A stretch of DNA of 64,000 bases from Brucella pseudintermedia (GTDB lineage Bacteria > Pseudomonadota > Alphaproteobacteria > Rhizobiales > Rhizobiaceae), in assembly GCF_042697365.1 (NCBI RefSeq), contig NZ_CP137604.1. One strand, 5' to 3'. The notes under the pieces are model-generated. The model was not told the DNA's origin, searched no databases, and saw only the letters and a program-made list of their open reading frames with translations. This document shows, piece by piece, positions 54,424 to 62,991 of this stretch; positions within the stretch are counted from its first letter, which is position 1, and every line of letters starts with the position of its first letter. Made by a program: the position numbers and the translations under genes.

Positions 54424-55443
54424 TCATGCAAGCTTCACGATCAGCTTGCCGAAATTGCCGCCTTCCAGCAGGGAAATGAAGGCTTTCGGCGCATTTTCCA
54501 GCCCATCGACAATATCTTCGCGATAGCGCACTTGCCCATCGGCAATCCACTTCACCATGTCGTGGTGGAAGGCTGGCCTCTGATCGGCGAAATCACGCTG
54601 GATAAAACCGCGAATGGTGAGGCTTTTCGACAGAACATCCCGCATCACCAGCGGCAGGCGGTCTGGCCCCTCGAACGGCCCGCTCTGATTATACTGCGCG
54701 ATCAGGCCGCAGACCGGCACGCGCGCAAACTGGTTCAGAAGCGGAAACACCGCATCGAAAACCTTGCCGCCGACATTCTCGAAATAGACGTCGATGCCCT
54801 TCGGGCAGGCAGCCGCCAGTTCCTGCGCGAAATTCTGGCTGCGGTGATCAATGGCCGCATCGAAGCCGAACTCGTCGATCAACGCCTTGCACTTATCCGC
54901 CCCGCCCGCAATGCCGACGGCGCGCGCGCCCTTCATCCGGGCAATCTGCCCGACAGCAGAACCGACCGGGCCGGTTGCCGCCGCCACCACGACGGTCTCG
55001 CCCGGTTTCGGCTGGCCGATGGTGAGGAGGCCCGAATAGGCGGTAAAGCCCGGCATGCCGAGCACGCCAAGCGCCGTGGTCACAGGAGCCTCCTTCGGAT
55101 CGAGCTTGCGCAGGGTCGAGGCATCGGCGACCGCATAATCCTGCCAGCCGGAATGCGAAAGCACGAAATCGCCCGGTGCAAAGCCCGCGCTCCCGCTTTC
55201 AACCACTTCGCCAACCGTGCCGCCCTCCATCACATCGCCGATGGCGACCGGCGCGGCATAGGATTTCGCCGCGCTCATGCGCCCGCGCATATAGGGATCG
55301 AGCGACAGATAGCGCAGCCGCAGCAGAACCTCGCCATCACCGGGGCTGGGGATCGCCGCTTTCTCCAGCCGGAAGTTTTCGGCGGTCGGGCGACCTTCGG
55401 GGCGCGATGCCAGCACGATGCGGCGATTGATCTTTTCGCTCAT
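54424..55443 (-). CDS. NADP-dependent oxidoreductase of the MDR superfamily (CurA/leukotriene-reductase type)
   Basis: 339 residues. It has no structural or catalytic zinc ligands. The N-terminal substrate domain begins RRIVLASRPEGRPTAENFRLE. The Rossmann motif is VVVAAATGPVGSAVGQIARMKGARAVGIAGG, with IDVYFENVGGKVFDAVFPLL typical of 2-alkenal / prostaglandin-type reductases. It likely reduces C=C bonds of enals or enones; the substrate is unknown. ATG 55443 has AGGAG upstream. The open gap to 55657 contains its promoter. Confidence 0.9.
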   Translation of the reverse strand: MSEKINRRIVLASRPEGRPTAENFRLEKAAIPSPGDGEVLLRLRYLSLDPYMRGRMSAAKSYAAPVAIGDVMEGGTVGEVVESGSAGFAPGDFVLSHSGWQDYAVADASTLRKLDPKEAPVTTALGVLGMPGFTAYSGLLTIGQPKPGETVVVAAATGPVGSAVGQIARMKGARAVGIAGGADKCKALIDEFGFDAAIDHRSQNFAQELAAACPKGIDVYFENVGGKVFDAVFPLLNQFARVPVCGLIAQYNQSGPFEGPDRLPLVMRDVLSKSLTIRGFIQRDFADQRPAFHHDMVKWIADGQVRYREDIVDGLENAPKAFISLLEGGNFGKLIVKLA

Positions 55444-55657
55444 GAACGGAACTCCTGATGATCGGGCTACTTTGTCTATTTAGGGCGGGGATCGAAAAAG
55501 TTGAGCTTTTGCAATCGGGATCAAGCTATAGATCGATTGCCGGCATCTGGCTTGGAAAGCTGTTCCAAATCATATTCCGAAAAGTGCGAAAAGCTTTGCG
55601 AAATGCGCGTTCCGGGAGCCGAGCCCGGCCTTCTCCCGGCCAAATTTGGGGTGACAG

Positions 55658-56005
55658 ATGAAACAGGACAAGCTTTTTCTCTTGAAGCCGGGATTTGAAG
55701 ATCCGGCTTATCCCGGCCAGACATTCTATTGCTGGCACTGCGCGCTCATCGAAGGCGTGCTGGCTTCGTTTCCGGCGCTGGGCAGCAGTCTGGATATTGA
55801 GCGCATCGACTGGCAGCGCCCGCGCAAGGGCGTGATAGCGCTGGCAGGCGAGGACAACCAAAGCCTGCCTCTGTTGATAGTGAAGGATGGCGACCGTTCC
55901 GAGTTTGAGACCGGCATGTATGAAGGCCGTTCGCTGATTGCCGACCCGCACAAGATTTTGGCCGCCCTGACGGAACGGCACGGCTTTCCGCCCCTGCATT
56001 CCTGA
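55658..56005 (+). CDS. DUF3088 family protein
   Basis: A 115-residue protein with a thioredoxin-like pattern. It opens DKLFLLKPGFEDPAYPGQTFYCWHCALIEGVL, with a CWHC motif near residue 25, and ends KILAALTERHG. This matches the DUF3088 family as I know it. The CxxC-type pair could be redox active or bind metal. It is a single gene; function unknown. Confidence 0.8.
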   Translation: MKQDKLFLLKPGFEDPAYPGQTFYCWHCALIEGVLASFPALGSSLDIERIDWQRPRKGVIALAGEDNQSLPLLIVKDGDRSEFETGMYEGRSLIADPHKILAALTERHGFPPLHS

Positions 56006-56029
56006 AAGCCCGCCCCACAGCCATCCTTC

Positions 56030-56192
56030 GACCCCTTGATAGGCTCAAGATGAAGCTGGGCATTGGCGATGATGACCAATTCTGCCCGTCATGGACGCCA
56101 GGATACAAACAAAAACCCCGCCACAGGGCGGGGTTCGCTTGGGGGACAGTAAGGTTGCCAATCACCTCATCCTGAGTTCATCGAATGACGAG
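56030..56192. repeat. Degenerate REP-like fragments
   Basis: CATCCTTCGACCCCTTGATA with GGCTCAAGATGAAG (about 56022-56056) and CACCTCATCCTGAGTTCATC (about 56163-56182) resemble the arms of the element at 28302 but are eroded. They bracket the mmsA terminator. Confidence 0.5.
56114..56135 (-). terminator. Terminator of mmsA
   Basis: A perfect 9-bp stem AACCCCGCC (56114-56122) and GGCGGGGTT (56127-56135), loop ACAG. On the minus strand it is followed by TTTGTTTG. It lies about 75 bases after the mmsA stop. Confidence 0.8.
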
Positions 56193-56208
56193 GTGTTAAG
56201 CGGAATGC

Positions 56209-57705
56209 TTACTTCATCGTCGGGATGACGAACTCTGCCCCATCCTTAACCCCGGACGGCCAGCGCGAGGTGACGGTCTTGGTCTTGGTGTAGAAGCGGA
56301 ACGCATCCGGGCCATGCTGGTTGAGATCGCCGAAGCCGGAAGCCTTCCAGCCGCCGAAGGTGTAGTAAGCGATCGGAACCGGGATCGGCACATTGATGCC
56401 GACCATGCCGACCTGCACGCGGCTGGCGAAATCGCGGGCCGCATCGCCGTCACGGGTGAAGATCGCAACGCCGTTGCCATATTCATGATCGTTCGGCAGG
56501 GCCAGCGCTTCCTCGTAATTCTTGGCGCGCACGACCGAGAGAACCGGGCCAAAAATTTCTTCCTTGTAGATGCGCATGTCCTTGGTCACATGGTCGAACA
56601 GGCAGCCGCCCATGTAGAAGCCGTCTTCATAGCCCTGCATCTTGAAATTACGGCCATCGACGACGAGCTTCGCGCCTTCTTCCACACCGAGATCGACATA
56701 GCCGCGCACACGGTCGAGCGCTGCCTTGGTGACGAGCGGGCCGTAATCGGCGGAATTGTCGGTGGAGGTGCCGATCTTCAGCGCTTCGACGCGCGGGATC
56801 AGCTTTTCCATCAGGCGGTTGGCGGTGTCTTCACCGACCGGCACCGCAACGGAGATCGCCATGCAGCGCTCGCCAGCCGAACCGTAGCCAGCGCCGATCA
56901 GCGCGTCGACGGTCTGGTCCATGTCGGCGTCCGGCATGATGAGAAGATGGTTCTTCGCGCCGCCGAAGCACTGCACGCGCTTGCCGTTCGAGCAGCCGCG
57001 GCCATAGATATATTGTGCAATCGGCGTGGAGCCGACAAAGCCGATGGCCTGCACGTCCGGATCATCGAGCAGCGCATCGACCGATTCCTTGTCGCCATTG
57101 ACGACGTTGAAAATGCCTGCCGGAAGACCGGCTTCCATGAACAGTTCGGCAAGGCGCATCGGCACGCCCGGATCGCGCTCGGACGGCTTCAGGATGAAGG
57201 CATTGCCGCAGGCAATCGCCGGACCAGCCTTCCACAGCGGGATCATGGCCGGGAAGTTGAACGGCGTGATGCCTGCCACGACGCCAAGCGGCTGGCGCAT
57301 GGAATAGGTGTCGATGCCCGTACCGGCATTGTCGGTGAACTCGCCTTTCAGCATATGCGCCGCACCGAGGCAGACTTCCACCACTTCGAGGCCGCGCTGG
57401 ATGTCGCCCTTGGCGTCGGCGATGGTCTTGCCGTGTTCGCGGGCCAGGAGCTCGGCGAGGCTGTCATATTCGGCTTCGACCAGTTCGATGAACTTGCGCA
57501 GGATCCGAACCCGGCGCTGCGGGTTGGTCGCCGCCCAGGCCGGCTGTGCAGCCTTGGCGTTTTCGACAGCGGCGCGCACTTCTTCCTTGGTGGCGAGCGC
57601 CACCTTGGCCTGCACCGAGCCGTCGAGCGGCTGGAAGACGTCCGCCGTGCGGCCGCTCTTGCCCGCCACATGCTTGCCGCCGATGAAATGTCCGATATTG
57701 CGCAT
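56209..57705 (-). CDS. mmsA: CoA-acylating methylmalonate-semialdehyde dehydrogenase
   Basis: A 498-residue aldehyde dehydrogenase converting methylmalonate or malonate semialdehyde to propionyl- or acetyl-CoA in valine and inositol catabolism. It starts MRNIGHFIGGKHVAGKSGR. The catalytic Cys is in GYGSAGERCMAISVAV, and the general base region is near PLWKAGPAIACGNAFILKPSERDP. ATG 57705 has a GGGAGG site; the upstream frame to 57819 is not coding. It is divergent from a LysR gene 134 bases away that probably controls it. Members for inositol use are called IolA; context does not decide. Confidence 0.93.
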   Translation of the reverse strand: MRNIGHFIGGKHVAGKSGRTADVFQPLDGSVQAKVALATKEEVRAAVENAKAAQPAWAATNPQRRVRILRKFIELVEAEYDSLAELLAREHGKTIADAKGDIQRGLEVVEVCLGAAHMLKGEFTDNAGTGIDTYSMRQPLGVVAGITPFNFPAMIPLWKAGPAIACGNAFILKPSERDPGVPMRLAELFMEAGLPAGIFNVVNGDKESVDALLDDPDVQAIGFVGSTPIAQYIYGRGCSNGKRVQCFGGAKNHLLIMPDADMDQTVDALIGAGYGSAGERCMAISVAVPVGEDTANRLMEKLIPRVEALKIGTSTDNSADYGPLVTKAALDRVRGYVDLGVEEGAKLVVDGRNFKMQGYEDGFYMGGCLFDHVTKDMRIYKEEIFGPVLSVVRAKNYEEALALPNDHEYGNGVAIFTRDGDAARDFASRVQVGMVGINVPIPVPIAYYTFGGWKASGFGDLNQHGPDAFRFYTKTKTVTSRWPSGVKDGAEFVIPTMK

Positions 57706-57839
57706 CGAAGAACCTCCCTGATGATCGCTTTGGAGGGCGCAGAGGCCCCCATCGTTGCCGCCATCTTGACTCTGCAAATTCCTGATTGCAAGGCGCTGAA
57801 AAGCGTATCCGTTGTGCATTTTTATGCTAGTGTGCCGCC
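57706..57839. promoter_or_regulatory. Divergent promoter region of mmsA and the LysR gene
   Basis: A 134-base gap between divergent start codons, the usual site of LysR-type boxes. A GCAAATTCCTGATTGC pair (about 57773-57789) has the T-N11-A-like dyad spacing but is imperfect. No certain operator is claimed. Confidence 0.4.
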
Positions 57840-58721
57840 ATGAACTGGGACGATATTCGCATATTCCTGGCTGTTGCCCGCTCCGGCCAGATTCTGGGCG
57901 CGGCCAAAAGGCTCGGCCTCAACCACACCACTGTCGCGCGGCGGCTGACGGCGCTTGAAACGGCACTTTCCACCACGCTTCTGACACGGCGCACCAACGG
58001 CTCGACGCTGACGCAGGCGGGCGAGGAGTTTCTGCTGGCGGCTGAGCGCATGGAAGCCGAAATGCTCGCCGCCCGCTCGCAGGTCGGCAATGCCGATATT
58101 GCCGTGTCGGGCACGGTGCGCATCGGCGCGCCGGACGGGTTCGGCGTCAATTTCCTCGCGCCCCGGCTGGCGCGGCTGACCCAAAAATATCCGGACCTCA
58201 CCATCCAGCTTGTGCCTGTGCCGCGTTCCTTTTCACTGTCACGCCGCGAGGCGGATATCGCGATTACGGTCGAACGTCCGGAACAAGGCAGGCTGATCGC
58301 GCGCAGGCTCGTCGATTATACGCTGGGCCTCTATGCGCATCGGCGCTATCTGGCAGAAAACGGCACGCCGGAAAGCCCGGAAGACCTCAATCATCACCGG
58401 CTGATCGGCTATGTGGAGGATCTGGTCATCAATCCGTCGCTCGCCTATGCGCCGGAAATTTCCCGCGACTGGAAGCCGGCCTTTGAGGTGTCGAGCGCTC
58501 TCGGACAGGTCGAGGCCGTGCGCGCCGGTGCGGGTATCGGCATTCTTCACGCCTTCATCGCCCGCGCCGATCCTGATCTTGTGCCTGTCCTGCCGGACCG
58601 GATCATTCGCCGCGCCTACTGGCTCGCCTATCACGAATCCGCCCGCACCTTGCGGCGCGTGACGGCGGTTTCGGCCCTGATTTCCGAACTGGTGGAAAGC
58701 GAAAAGTCTCTTTTCAGTTGA
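57840..58721 (+). CDS. LysR family transcriptional regulator
   Basis: 293 residues. The N-terminal winged helix-turn-helix is MNWDDIRIFLAVARSGQILGAAKRLGLNHTTVARRLTALETAL. The two-lobed substrate-binding domain starts near residue 90 (VSGTVRIGAPDGFGVNFLAPRLA). It is divergent from mmsA, so it is the likely regulator of valine/propionate catabolism here. Its 3' end overlaps the convergent DUF1275 gene by eight bases. Confidence 0.92.
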   Translation: MNWDDIRIFLAVARSGQILGAAKRLGLNHTTVARRLTALETALSTTLLTRRTNGSTLTQAGEEFLLAAERMEAEMLAARSQVGNADIAVSGTVRIGAPDGFGVNFLAPRLARLTQKYPDLTIQLVPVPRSFSLSRREADIAITVERPEQGRLIARRLVDYTLGLYAHRRYLAENGTPESPEDLNHHRLIGYVEDLVINPSLAYAPEISRDWKPAFEVSSALGQVEAVRAGAGIGILHAFIARADPDLVPVLPDRIIRRAYWLAYHESARTLRRVTAVSALISELVESEKSLFS

Positions 58722-59358
58722 GCTTCGCATAGGCGACCATGACGCCCACAATCATCGCAGCCGGAACGAACAGCGCGTCGAGGCCGATGAGAGAGTGCCC
58801 AAGTCCGCCGCCGACAGCGCCAAGCATCAGGGAAAGCCACACGGCCACATGCTGGAGCCAGCGCCATTTCGGCGTTTCGCCGCGCAGCGAACAGGCAAGG
58901 TCGGCGGCAGCGTTGAAGAGCGTGCCGGTCACATAGGTCACGCCCAGACGCGCCGCGCCTATCGGCTGCACCGCCGCGTTCTGCGCGCCCATGGCGGCGG
59001 CAAGCAGCAGCACCGGCTGGATGAACAGCGCGCCCTCCCGCCGCAGCACGCCGACCAGCAGCAATATCGCCACGACACTCGCCATCACATAAAGGCTGCC
59101 CCGGCGTCCATGGGCGCGCACCGTCAGCGTGCCGAAAAATGCTCCGGCGAAAAACAGCACGATCAGGATGGCCGGAAACCACACCAGCACCGCGCCCTGC
59201 GGTCCCGGTTGTCCGGCCAGCGCGGTGCCGAGCTGGGTCGTGTTGCCGCTCATGAAGGAAGCGAAGAAGCCGCCAAGCTGCAGGAAGGCAATCGCATCGA
59301 CGAAACCGGCCGATGCGGTGAGAATCAGCCCGAGCGACAGTTTGGAATTCGGTGTCAT
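58714..59358 (-). CDS. DUF1275 (YoaK) family membrane protein
   Basis: A 214-residue inner-membrane protein with about six helices. It has the DUF1275 hallmark SAGFVDAIAFLQLGGFFASFMSGNTTQLG near the N-terminus and GAQNAAVQPIGAARLGVTYVTGTLFN in the middle. Function is unknown, perhaps transport. It overlaps the LysR gene tail to tail. It is transcribed after the GlsB/YeaQ gene, with a terminator between. Confidence 0.9.
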   Translation of the reverse strand: MTPNSKLSLGLILTASAGFVDAIAFLQLGGFFASFMSGNTTQLGTALAGQPGPQGAVLVWFPAILIVLFFAGAFFGTLTVRAHGRRGSLYVMASVVAILLLVGVLRREGALFIQPVLLLAAAMGAQNAAVQPIGAARLGVTYVTGTLFNAAADLACSLRGETPKWRWLQHVAVWLSLMLGAVGGGLGHSLIGLDALFVPAAMIVGVMVAYAKLN

Positions 59359-59382
59359 GGGATTGAACTTCGCAATGAAGAA

Positions 59383-59405
59383 ACCCGGCTTTCGGGAAGC
59401 CGGGT
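59383..59405 (-). terminator. Terminator of the GlsB/YeaQ gene
   Basis: A perfect 9-bp stem ACCCGGCTT (59383-59391) and AAGCCGGGT (59397-59405) with a 5-base loop is followed on the minus strand by TTCTTCATT. It lies about 24 bases after the gene's stop. Confidence 0.75.
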
Positions 59406-59428
59406 CTGTTCAGAAAAATATTTGCAGG

Positions 59429-59683
59429 TCAGGCGCGTTTGATGATGCGCAGGATGACAAGCAGGATGGCCGCGCCGATAAATGCGTTGACGATTGCGGC
59501 GATAATCCCTCCGCCGATGGAAAACCCAAGGCGCGGCAGCAGCCAGCCCGCAAAGAAAGCGCCGATCACGCCGACGATAATATTACCGATCAGGCCGAAA
59601 CCGCCGCCCTGCACGACCTTGCCTGCCAGCCAGCCGGCGATAAGACCCACAAAAAGAAATACGAGAAGACTTCCAACATCCAT
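59429..59683 (-). CDS. GlsB/YeaQ/YmgE family stress-response membrane protein
   Basis: An 84-residue protein with three membrane helices rich in glycine (SLLVFLFVGLIAGWLAGKVVQGGGFGLIGNIIVGVIGAFFAGWLLPRLGF...). The GGGFG-x-IGNIIVGVIGA motif defines the transglycosylase-associated/YeaQ family, often induced by stress. GGGAGAAA precedes ATG 59683. Function is unknown. Confidence 0.93.
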   Translation of the reverse strand: MDVGSLLVFLFVGLIAGWLAGKVVQGGGFGLIGNIIVGVIGAFFAGWLLPRLGFSIGGGIIAAIVNAFIGAAILLVILRIIKRA

Positions 59684-59785
59684 GCGTTTTTCTCCCTCTC
59701 AAAACGCGCCGTCCGGCGCGCCTGATGCGAGTTGACTATATGTTGGCGGGCGGCACAAGGGGCGAGCGCGCCCTCTCCTCTCAAA

Positions 59786-60310
59786 TCAGGCCGCGAGATG
59801 CCGGAAAGCGGCAACCACGTCCTCGTAAACCTTGCGCTTGAAGGGAACGATCAGCCCCGGCAGTTCGGCCATCGGCTTCCATTCCCAGCGGTCGAACTCG
59901 GCGGTATGGCCGCCGGGTGGCGGGTTGATGGCGATTTCGCTCTCGTCGCCCTCGAAGCGATAGGCAAACCATTTTTGCGTCTGGCCGCGATACTTGCCCT
60001 TGAGCGCAATGCCGACCAGATGCGGCGGCAGGTCGTAATTGATCCAGTCCGACGCTTCCTCCAGCAGCGAGACCGACTTCATGCCGGTTTCCTCATAAAG
60101 TTCGCGCACCGCCGCCTCGACCGGGTCCTCGCCCTTGTCGATGCCGCCTTGCGGCATCTGCCAGAGCTGCGTCGCGCCGTCCATCTCGTCGCCCGGAATG
60201 ACGATGCGCCGCCCTGCCCAGACCAGACCGGCCTTGTTCAGCACCATCAGCCCGACACAGGGACGGTAAGGCAGGCTTTCCGGGTCGACAGGGCCTTTAT
60301 GCTTCGACAT
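59786..60310 (-). CDS. rppH: RNA pyrophosphohydrolase (Nudix)
   Basis: A 174-residue Nudix hydrolase that removes pyrophosphate from the 5' end of mRNAs and so starts decay. The Nudix box is GGIDKGEDPVEAAVRELYEETGM, preceded by LPYRPCVGLMVLNKAG and QLWQMPQ, which mark the RppH/invasion protein A group; its homologue in Bartonella is IalA. ATG 60310 has GGAGA upstream; 60322 is an alternative. It is the last gene of the envelope cluster, separated by a repeat. Confidence 0.94.
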   Translation of the reverse strand: MSKHKGPVDPESLPYRPCVGLMVLNKAGLVWAGRRIVIPGDEMDGATQLWQMPQGGIDKGEDPVEAAVRELYEETGMKSVSLLEEASDWINYDLPPHLVGIALKGKYRGQTQKWFAYRFEGDESEIAINPPPGGHTAEFDRWEWKPMAELPGLIVPFKRKVYEDVVAAFRHLAA

Positions 60311-60336
60311 GACATTCTCCATGATATGCAGACTCA

Positions 60337-60437
60337 GAGCATTTCCAGCTTAAATTGAACCATTGGAAATGCTCTATCTTTTTGTTTTGCGCATTATCCC
60401 ACGCAAAACCGCTTCGCACTTTTGCTGGAAATGCTTT
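60337..60437. repeat. Rhizobial intergenic repeat, family A, reaching into a stop codon
   Basis: AGAGCATTTCCAGCTTAAAT then GGAAATGCTCTATCTTTTTG, TTTTGCGCATTATCCCACGC, AAAACCGCTTCGCACTTTTG and CTGGAAATGC. This combines an outer palindrome (AGAGCATTTCCA ... TGGAAATGCTCT, 60337-60374) with a full family A unit. Its last bases run into the TTA that is the stop codon (60436-60438) of the polysaccharide deacetylase. Confidence 0.8.
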
Positions 60438-61653
60438 ACTGCCGTTCAGGATCGCGAACCAGCGCCGAAACCGGCACGATTTCAATGCCGCGCTTCTTGA
60501 CCTCATTGGCCCATGCGGCAACAGCATCGACCGTCACGGCAAAGGCCGAGCCGGTGCCGATGGCGCTGCCCTTGGCCCGTGCGATCCGCTCCAGCTCGTC
60601 CAGACGATCAAGGATCGCGCCGCGGTCCTGCGCCGCATCGATCAGCACATCCGCCGCCGCGAAAGGCACCGCGTCGCTTTCGGCAATCCGGTCGGCCTGG
60701 CTGCGCGCAGAAGTGCCGTCATCCAGATAATAAAGGCCGCGCCTGCCGATCTCGCCCAGCACCGGCGAAAAGGCTTCCGTCTCGGCTGTGAAACGTGCGC
60801 CCATATAGTTCATCACCCCCGCATAATTGGTCATGCGCGACAGCGCCCACAGCAGGGAAGCCTGATTCTTCTTCGCCCCGTCATCCACCGTCAGCGTATT
60901 GCGGCCGGGATTGACGCGCGGATAATCGAAAGGCTCCATCGGCAATTGCAGCACAAGTTCATGACCGTTTTGCCGGGCCGCCTGCATCCAGCGCTGCAAA
61001 CTGTTGCCCTGCGGCGCAAAACCGAGCGTGATTTCCTGCGGCAGCTTGTCGATTGCCTCCATGCTGCCGGTCTGGGAAAGCCCGAGACCGCCAATGACAA
61101 GCGCAATCCGCGCCCCGCGTGCGCCGGACCAGCCGACCGCATAGGCGTCCATCGGGCGCAGGCCGTCCGCGCCGCGCACCGGAAGCGGCCCGGTCGGGCT
61201 CTGCTCGACCAGCGCCGGTTCGGGCAAATGCGCGACGCGCTGGTCCTGCCCGGACCGATGCGTGTTGTGCACCACGACCACATTGCCTTCCGCGCCCGCA
61301 GTGACATTTGGCATACCGGGCGGCATGTCCGGCGTGACCTTGATGATGGCCGGTCCCGGCTGGCCGCTGCCGCCGCGCAATGCGCTGCCGGGCGGCGGCG
61401 TGTTGCCGGTCACGGGTTTGACCTCGGGCTTGGCGGCAGGCACTTCAGCTTGCGCCGGTTCCAGCGCGGCGGTTTCAACCTTGCGGAACCCCGCCTGATT
61501 GGCCTGCCAGATGGCGAAGACCGCGCCCCCGGCAAGGCAAAGCCCGGCGACGATGGCCAGACCTTTCACGGACGAACGAAAAGCGCGGGAGCGTAAGCCC
61601 CCGCGCTTTCGCGGTTTCTTGTCCAGTCCTAACGGGCTGTTCAGATCCAGCAT
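60436..61653 (-). CDS. Divergent polysaccharide deacetylase family protein
   Basis: 405 residues. A basic N-terminus and one membrane helix (about residues 31-51, GLAIVAGLCLAGGAVFAIWQ) are followed by a Pro/Ala-rich linker. The NodB-like divergent deacetylase domain (ARIALVIGGLGLSQTGSMEAIDKLP, VLQLPMEPFDYPRVNPG, YMGARFTAETEAF, YLDDGTSARSQ) lies near residues 180-400. Family members cluster with envC and ctpA in alphaproteobacteria and probably act on peptidoglycan or another periplasmic glycan; the reaction is not established. It starts seven bases after ctpA. Confidence 0.88.
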   Translation of the reverse strand: MLDLNSPLGLDKKPRKRGGLRSRAFRSSVKGLAIVAGLCLAGGAVFAIWQANQAGFRKVETAALEPAQAEVPAAKPEVKPVTGNTPPPGSALRGGSGQPGPAIIKVTPDMPPGMPNVTAGAEGNVVVVHNTHRSGQDQRVAHLPEPALVEQSPTGPLPVRGADGLRPMDAYAVGWSGARGARIALVIGGLGLSQTGSMEAIDKLPQEITLGFAPQGNSLQRWMQAARQNGHELVLQLPMEPFDYPRVNPGRNTLTVDDGAKKNQASLLWALSRMTNYAGVMNYMGARFTAETEAFSPVLGEIGRRGLYYLDDGTSARSQADRIAESDAVPFAAADVLIDAAQDRGAILDRLDELERIARAKGSAIGTGSAFAVTVDAVAAWANEVKKRGIEIVPVSALVRDPERQ

Positions 61654-61660
61654 GGAGCGA

Positions 61661-62989
61661 TCAGTTCAATACGCCCTTCTTCGGGTCCGGCGGGAAGGCT
61701 GCATTGGCTACCTCGCCGCGCAGAAGCTTGATGGCTTCGTTGAGCTGGATGTCATCCTTCGGATCAGGCGGAACATAGGCCGACGAACCGGAGCCGTTGT
61801 CATCCTCGGCATTGCCCTTGATGTGGCCCTTGAGTTCGGATTCGCCGCGCACGACGTCCTCACCCTTCAGTTCCGGCGGCAATGGCTGGTCGACCTTGAT
61901 GTCGGGCGTGATGCCCTTGCCCTGGATCGACTTGCCCGATGGCGTGTAATAGAGCGCGGTCGTCAGGCGCAGCGAACCGTTTTCGCCGAGCGGAATGATC
62001 GTCTGCACCGAGCCCTTGCCGAAGGACTGCGTGCCGAGCACGGTGGCGCGGCGATGATCCTGAAGCGCACCGGCAACGATTTCCGAAGCACTGGCCGAAC
62101 CGCCATTGATGAGAACAATGACCGGCTTGCCGTCGGTCAGGTCGCCCTTGCGCGCATCGAAGCGCGTCACGTCCTGCGGATCGCGGCCACGGGTCGAAAC
62201 CACCTCGCCCTTGTCGAGGAAGGCGTCGGATACGGCGACCGCCTGATCGAGCAGCCCGCCCGGATTGAGGCGAAGGTCCAGCACATAGCCCTTGAGCTTG
62301 TCGCCCGGAATCTTGTCCTGAATATCCTTGATCGCCTTCTTCAGGTCATCGGACGTCTGTTCGGTAAACGAGATGACGCGCAGATAGCCCACATCGTTCT
62401 CGACGCGGTAGCGAACGGCCTTCACCTTGATGATGGCGCGCGCGATCTTCAGCGTGATCGGCTTGTCGGCGCCTTCGCGCTGAATGGTCAGCTCAATCTG
62501 CGAGCCCACTTCGCCGCGCATCTTGTCCACGGCGTCGTTCAGCGACAGCCCGCGCACTTCCTGCCCGTCGATCTTGGTGATGAGGTCGCCTGCCAGCACG
62601 CCGGCCTTGGAGGCGGGCGTATCGTCAATTGGCGCAATGACCTTCACGAGATCGTTGTCCATGGTCACTTCAATGCCGAGACCGCCGAACTCGCCCTTGG
62701 TCTGCGCGCGCATGTCCTGCGCGGCTTCCGGGTTGAGATAGGACGAATGCGGATCGAGCGAGGTCAACATGCCGTTGATCGCGCTTTCGGTCAGCTTCTT
62801 GTCGTCGGGCGGCGTCACATATTGCGCGCGCACACGCTCGAAAATATCGCCGAAAAGGGCCAGTTCCTTGTAGACATCGCTATCTTTCCCTGCCGCGAAA
62901 GCAGTGGAAGCCGGCGCGCCCTGGACCATCACCATGGCTGACGCCCCCAGAAGGGCCCCGGCGAACAGCAGCGACAGTTTACGCATCAT
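61661..62989 (-). CDS. ctpA: C-terminal processing protease CtpA (S41)
   Basis: A 442-residue periplasmic serine protease. Signal peptide about residues 1-28. The PDZ domain is near 80-160 (FGGLGIEVTMDNDLVKVIAPIDDTPASKAGVLAGDLI). The catalytic core has the Ser in VLINGGSASASEIVAGALQDH and the Lys in GTQSFGKGSVQTIIPL. It processes or degrades periplasmic proteins, including cell-wall hydrolases. ATG 62989 follows AAGGA; it lies two bases after the envC-like gene. Confidence 0.95.
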   Translation of the reverse strand: MMRKLSLLFAGALLGASAMVMVQGAPASTAFAAGKDSDVYKELALFGDIFERVRAQYVTPPDDKKLTESAINGMLTSLDPHSSYLNPEAAQDMRAQTKGEFGGLGIEVTMDNDLVKVIAPIDDTPASKAGVLAGDLITKIDGQEVRGLSLNDAVDKMRGEVGSQIELTIQREGADKPITLKIARAIIKVKAVRYRVENDVGYLRVISFTEQTSDDLKKAIKDIQDKIPGDKLKGYVLDLRLNPGGLLDQAVAVSDAFLDKGEVVSTRGRDPQDVTRFDARKGDLTDGKPVIVLINGGSASASEIVAGALQDHRRATVLGTQSFGKGSVQTIIPLGENGSLRLTTALYYTPSGKSIQGKGITPDIKVDQPLPPELKGEDVVRGESELKGHIKGNAEDDNGSGSSAYVPPDPKDDIQLNEAIKLLRGEVANAAFPPDPKKGVLN

Positions 62990-62991
62990 TT

